From assembly GCF_016464375.1 (NCBI RefSeq), contig NZ_JADDIU010000006.1, forward strand, positions 62,001 through 126,000: a stretch of DNA of 64,000 nt. Reading direction: 5' to 3'. Position 1 is the stretch's first letter. Every line of letters begins with the position of its first letter. The notes beneath the pieces were generated by a model. It searched no databases. It saw only the letters and a program-made list of their open reading frames with translations, and was not told the DNA's origin. This document shows positions 61,110 to 64,000 of the stretch, in pieces. The position numbers and the translations under genes were made by a program. Source of the stretch: Bacillus renqingensis (lineage in GTDB: Bacteria > Bacillota > Bacilli > Bacillales > Cytobacillaceae).

Positions 61110-61722
61110 CGGTATTCATTCCTTTCAAATTTTCAGGTAGGTTATTTAAAAAGACCTGGACCCCATTGTGAATTTCTTGCTTTATGGCATCAATAACTTG
61201 CTGTACAATCTGTTCATCATCTTCAGCTGACTGAATGCTTTTGGCATTTGCTTTTAAATGATACTCGATCCGGCTGGGCAGCTGTTGGATAATATCTTTT
61301 TTAATAAAGGAAAGATAGGATTCATTTGGCGGAATTGATAAATTTCTTTGCGTTTCCTCGATTATAAGAGGTAAGTCTGACTGTAAGTATTCTTGGATTG
61401 ACTCCTCAATTTTCATTGATAATCTCATTTGTTGTTTTGGGGGAAAAGGGGTGTTAAGTGATTGATTTTGTACCGCAAAGTCCTCAATTCCGGACAAATC
61501 ATTAGGATTTAAGCCAATATTTAACGTTCCTTCAAGGGCCTCGACCTTTAATTGATCAAATTTATATTCAATCGTATCCACATGAATTGTTGCTTTTTCT
61601 TGAATTTGCTTTAATTGATTCTGTAATTCTAGGAGGGTAGCCTCTAATGATGCTATTCTTTTTTCTTGTGCTTGAATACACATTTGCAGCCATTGAAGGT
61701 ATTGGTATAGATCCTGATACAT
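61099..61722 (-). CDS. gerPC: Spore germination protein GerPC
   Basis: A 207-residue protein. The N-terminal stretch (residues about 8-45, YLQWLQMCIQAQEKRIASLE then ATLLELQNQLKQIQEK) is a strong coiled coil; TIHVDTIEYKFDQLKVEALE plus GTLNIGLNP near 48-75 is the characteristic GerPC segment. The C-terminal half is acidic and helical. I chose ATG 61722, 6 bases after GAGGTG. It overlaps gerPD by 11 bases. It is the only large, non-beta-motif member of the operon. Confidence 0.92.
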   Translation of the reverse strand: MYQDLYQYLQWLQMCIQAQEKRIASLEATLLELQNQLKQIQEKATIHVDTIEYKFDQLKVEALEGTLNIGLNPNDLSGIEDFAVQNQSLNTPFPPKQQMRLSMKIEESIQEYLQSDLPLIIEETQRNLSIPPNESYLSFIKKDIIQQLPSRIEYHLKANAKSIQSAEDDEQIVQQVIDAIKQEIHNGVQVFLNNLPENLKGMNTDEL

Positions 61723-61825
61723 GTAAATCACCTCACCTGTGCCTTACCATTACCTTGTCTTCTAACTATATGCATTAACGTATTAGGATTTGCTTCTTTT
61801 CCTAAATTATAAGGCTGGTAAGACT

Positions 61826-62041
61826 TTACCTGACTGGAGCTTGCAAGGGTACTGAAGGTGCTAGTAAATGCTCCGAAGGTTTTATGGCTCCTGGTGCAGG
61901 TTTCGTGAATCCCCCTGTATTATAAAGATGTGTTGCCGGCTTTATGATTCCGGCACTGCCAATTTGCAGGACAGAGGAGTTGGTAACCCCGCCAATTTTG
62001 ATAAAATTGATATGAATGGACTGCTGGATATAAAAATTCAT
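61826..62041 (-). CDS. gerPB: Spore germination protein GerPB
   Basis: A 71-residue protein starting MNFYIQQSIHINFIKIGGVT and NSSVLQIGSAGIIKPATHLY, close to what I know of GerPB. A proline-rich tail (KPAPGAIKPSEHLLAPSVPL) follows. The start at 62041 has GGGTGG upstream and lies 17 bases beyond the gerPA stop. A gap of about 100 bases separates it from gerPC. Confidence 0.92.
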   Translation of the reverse strand: MNFYIQQSIHINFIKIGGVTNSSVLQIGSAGIIKPATHLYNTGGFTKPAPGAIKPSEHLLAPSVPLQAPVR

Positions 62042-62057
62042 ATTGACCACCCGTTCA

Positions 62058-62279
62058 TTACATATTAAGCGAAATATTTTGATCAACGGTATCCGGGTCA
62101 AACGTATTTGTTGAACTCATTCTATTGAGAACGTCAACCTGATCACCGGTATTAAAGGAGCCGGCACCAGAGAAGGTTTTGGCCGTTGCAAATGGCATAA
62201 TTTTATAGACATCACCGATATGGAACACAGAACTATTCCCCAGAGTTATCACTTGGGCAACCCCAACAATTGCTGGCAT
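62058..62279 (-). CDS. gerPA: Spore germination protein GerPA
   Basis: A 73-residue protein, MPAIVGVAQVITLGNSSVFH at the start, GAGSFNTGDQV in the middle. It is a paralogue of GerPF and first gene of the operon. AAAGGGTG precedes the ATG at 62279. In B. subtilis the operon is driven by sigma-K in the mother cell; I see AT-rich DNA with a CATACAT-type -10 upstream but no convincing -35 element. Confidence 0.93.
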   Translation of the reverse strand: MPAIVGVAQVITLGNSSVFHIGDVYKIMPFATAKTFSGAGSFNTGDQVDVLNRMSSTNTFDPDTVDQNISLNM

Positions 62280-62446
62280 CGACAACACCCTTTCTTAATT
62301 TATATCTTATGTATGGGCGGATGTAATGTGATTCATCTGCCTAATATTAATACGATATTATTACCATATTTACCTACCTTTTCTTCGTAATTTTAAATAG
62401 CCTGTGTTATGATAGTTTCGAATTATCAATTTAAGGAGGCAGTTAT

Positions 62447-62803
62447 ATGATCCATGGACATGTTACGGCATGGGCGTTAGCTCTTATTTTATTTATTGTT
62501 GCCCTATTCTTACAATCGGGAGGAAAGGAAAAGGCGGCAAAAATAATCCAAATGATTTTACGGGTTCTTTATCTTGTTATTATTGCAACAGGTGTTGGAC
62601 TTCTTTTTATGGTATCAAATCTTAGTGTGATGTATATTTTAAAGGCAGTTGTCGGTCTATGGATTATTGGGCTCTTCGAAATGATTCTTAGCCGTGCAGC
62701 GAATAAACGGAGAACCTCCGTTTTTTGGATTCAATTTGTGATTGCCTGGGCACTTGTATTGTATTTAGGTTTTGTTAAGCTGCCGATGTCGATTTTTTAT
62801 TAA
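62447..62803 (+). CDS. yisL: YisL, UPF0344 membrane protein
   Basis: A 118-residue protein with four hydrophobic segments (AWALALILFIVALFL near residue 8, VLYLVIIATGVGLLFMV near 40, YILKAVVGLWIIGLFEMI near 63, WIQFVIAWALVLYLGFV near 94). Length and sequence match UPF0344 (YisL). AAGGAGG precedes the ATG. It is divergent from gerPA as in B. subtilis. Function unknown. Confidence 0.9.
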   Translation: MIHGHVTAWALALILFIVALFLQSGGKEKAAKIIQMILRVLYLVIIATGVGLLFMVSNLSVMYILKAVVGLWIIGLFEMILSRAANKRRTSVFWIQFVIAWALVLYLGFVKLPMSIFY

Positions 62804-62814
62804 AGCGAAACAGG

Positions 62815-62849
62815 AAAAGCTGTCAGATGAAAGGATCTGACAGCTTTTT
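62815..62849 (+). terminator. Terminator of yisL
   Basis: AAAAGCTGTCAGAT with ATCTGACAGCTTTT, loop GAAAGG. Confidence 0.92.
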
Positions 62850-62874
62850 AATAAGTGAGAAAGGAGTGGTTCGA

Positions 62875-63147
62875 GTGATTGTTAAGGTGTTTGCTAACTT
62901 AAGAGAAATTTGCGGCGGGGTAACGGTTGAGGTTCATCCTGAGGGGGATCAAGTGATAGATGTCCTTGATAAAATGATTGAAATGTTTCCAGAATTACAA
63001 GCGGAAATTTTGACAGAAGATAAAAAGCTGCTTCCCTTTGTTCATGTTTATGTAAACGGTCAGAATATTTTCCACCTTGATGATTTACGAACGAAGGTCA
63101 AGGAATCAGATCAAATTGCTCTTTTTCCTCCCGTTGCAGGCGGGTGA
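62875..63147 (+). CDS. MoaD/ThiS-family sulfur-carrier protein
   Basis: A 90-residue ubiquitin-fold protein. It ends in LFPPVAGG, the C-terminal Gly-Gly needed for activation and thiocarboxylate formation in MoaD and ThiS. A GTG start at 62875 follows AAAGGAG. It is convergent with the aldehyde:ferredoxin oxidoreductase gene 58 bases away. MoaD-like proteins next to such enzymes supply sulfur to the pterin of the tungsten or molybdenum cofactor; a thiamine role is less likely here. Confidence 0.88.
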   Translation: MIVKVFANLREICGGVTVEVHPEGDQVIDVLDKMIEMFPELQAEILTEDKKLLPFVHVYVNGQNIFHLDDLRTKVKESDQIALFPPVAGG

Positions 63148-63204
63148 GTGGGGAAAGATAAGAAGAGGCGTCTGCAGCAAAGCACACAAGCCTCTTCTAT
63201 TCGC

Positions 63205-64000
63205 TTAGACTAACTGTCCTTCAGGGTCGATGATTCCGAGTTCACGGAGCTTTTCCTCCGGTACAACGCCATCCTTCCAGCCGCGAACTTGATAATATTC
63301 CTCAAGCATAATATCCATCCGGCTTACATGTCCAGTGCTGTTACCGGAAGCTGCTTCTTCCGTAAAGCGTTTTGGAAGAAAATCATCTTCGCGCTTGTTG
63401 AAGCCGGCTAGATTGTTATAATAGCGCTCCAGATTATAAATTCTCTCCCCGGCCTTCATCACATCATCAGCCGTCAGTGCAACACCGGTCATCGTACTAT
63501 ACTGCTCGGCATAATGCTCGGCATTTTCCGAGAAAGAGGAGAATTTACATATATTCATGGAATCAGAGAAAGCTAACAGGTCTTGAAAAGTCTTTAATAG
63601 TTCTCCTTTGCCCTCTGCTTTTAGTCGGTCGGTTGGCTCTGGAATTCCAGCAATCTCACTAGCAACGGTATAACCTCTTAGATGGCATGCCCCGCGGTTG
63701 CTGGTAGCATATCCGAGACCAATCCCTTGGATTCCACGTGGATCATAGGCTGGGATGGATTGACCTTTAACGGACATGGACAATTCCGGTGCCCCCCATA
63801 GCGCCGCCGCCCTGGCTGGTCCTTCAGCAAGAACTCCTCCCAAGCCTTCACGGTGGGCAATTTTCCTTGTTAGTTCGACCATTGCTTCGGTATCTCCCCA
63901 ACTCAGCTTATCTGAAATAATTCCTTTTTCCGTTGCTTCCATGGTAATCGAAAAGGCGTGGCCAAGTTCAATTGTATCGAGACCGTACTCATTACAACGG
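63205..64000 (-). CDS. Aldehyde:ferredoxin oxidoreductase, C-terminal part (gene cut by window edge)
   Basis: The frame stays open to position 64000, so the 5' end lies beyond the window. The visible 264 residues start RCNEYGLDTIELGHAFS, a motif of these enzymes (C-N-x-x-G-L-D-T). TSNRGACHLRGYT near 108 is another, and SDSMNICKFSS near 151 has the Cys expected of the iron-sulfur cluster. The C-terminus LREL-GIIDPEGQLV is complete. The enzyme binds a tungsto- or molybdopterin and oxidises aldehydes with ferredoxin. The nearby MoaD-like gene supports this. Confidence 0.88.
   Translation of the reverse strand, partial: RCNEYGLDTIELGHAFSITMEATEKGIISDKLSWGDTEAMVELTRKIAHREGLGGVLAEGPARAAALWGAPELSMSVKGQSIPAYDPRGIQGIGLGYATSNRGACHLRGYTVASEIAGIPEPTDRLKAEGKGELLKTFQDLLAFSDSMNICKFSSFSENAEHYAEQYSTMTGVALTADDVMKAGERIYNLERYYNNLAGFNKREDDFLPKRFTEEAASGNSTGHVSRMDIMLEEYYQVRGWKDGVVPEEKLRELGIIDPEGQLV

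Overview
The window is chromosomal DNA from a low-GC, endospore-forming, competence-capable Firmicute of the family Bacillaceae. Evidence is an alpha/beta-type SASP gene, the gerPA-PF spore operon, yheC/yheD coat-associated genes, comK, scoC/hpr and AddAB. Gene order is largely that of the Bacillus subtilis yhe-yha-ecs-hem-yhf-yhj-add-gerP segment, with insertions and losses, so this is a relative of B. subtilis rather than B. subtilis itself. A Neobacillus- or Cytobacillus-like genus is possible, but I cannot prove it from this sequence.

Layout. 1-1255: a 52-bp tandem repeat array. 1377-4464: a NERD-domain gene (-), a tiny membrane peptide, fumC (+) and a SASP gene (-) whose sigma-G leader contains two tRNA-like folds. 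4768-7748: a zinc-ribbon protein, the sugar ABC ATPase msmX with a CcpA site, a PucR-type regulator and a small hydrophilic protein. 7828-12823: four ATP-grasp genes of the YheC/YheD families (-). 12975-28317: yheA, yhaX, hemZ, an acyl-CoA synthetase, yhaR, yhzD, yhaQP, yhaON, yhaM, yhaL and prsA. 28520-31713: a YjcZ-type peptide, yhaI, hpr, trpP with a TRAP site over its ribosome binding site, and hit. 31714-32287: a gene-poor hit-ecsA interval with a three-copy motif array and a terminator. 32288-42500: ecsABC, hmoB, hemE-hemH-hemY and yhgE. 42624-47005: lplJ, lcfB with a FadR operator, a second 52-bp array and azlCD. 47100-52695: yhfN, an IDEAL-domain gene, comK, yhjD, an LCP-family gene, yhjE and a signal peptidase. 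52959-60228: addB-addA. 60258-62279: the gerP operon (-). 62447-64000: yisL, a MoaD/ThiS-like gene and the 3' part of an aldehyde:ferredoxin oxidoreductase gene that runs off the window.

Functional themes. Haem metabolism: hemZ, hemE, hemH, hemY and the haem monooxygenase gene hmoB. Fatty-acid use: two acyl-CoA ligases and yhaR, with cre and FadR operators. Export and stress: prsA, ecsAB, signal peptidase and M48 protease. DNA and RNA processing: yhaO/N, yhaM and addAB. Sporulation and germination: SASP, yheCD, yhaL, YjcZ and gerP. Competence and transition state: comK and hpr.

Beyond genes there are three repeat systems: two 52-bp tandem arrays, about ten copies of a dispersed element of up to about 240 bp that often sits just after stop codons, and a three-copy motif set between hit and ecsA. 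The tRNA-like SASP leader and the hit-ecsA interval are the best candidates for something undescribed.
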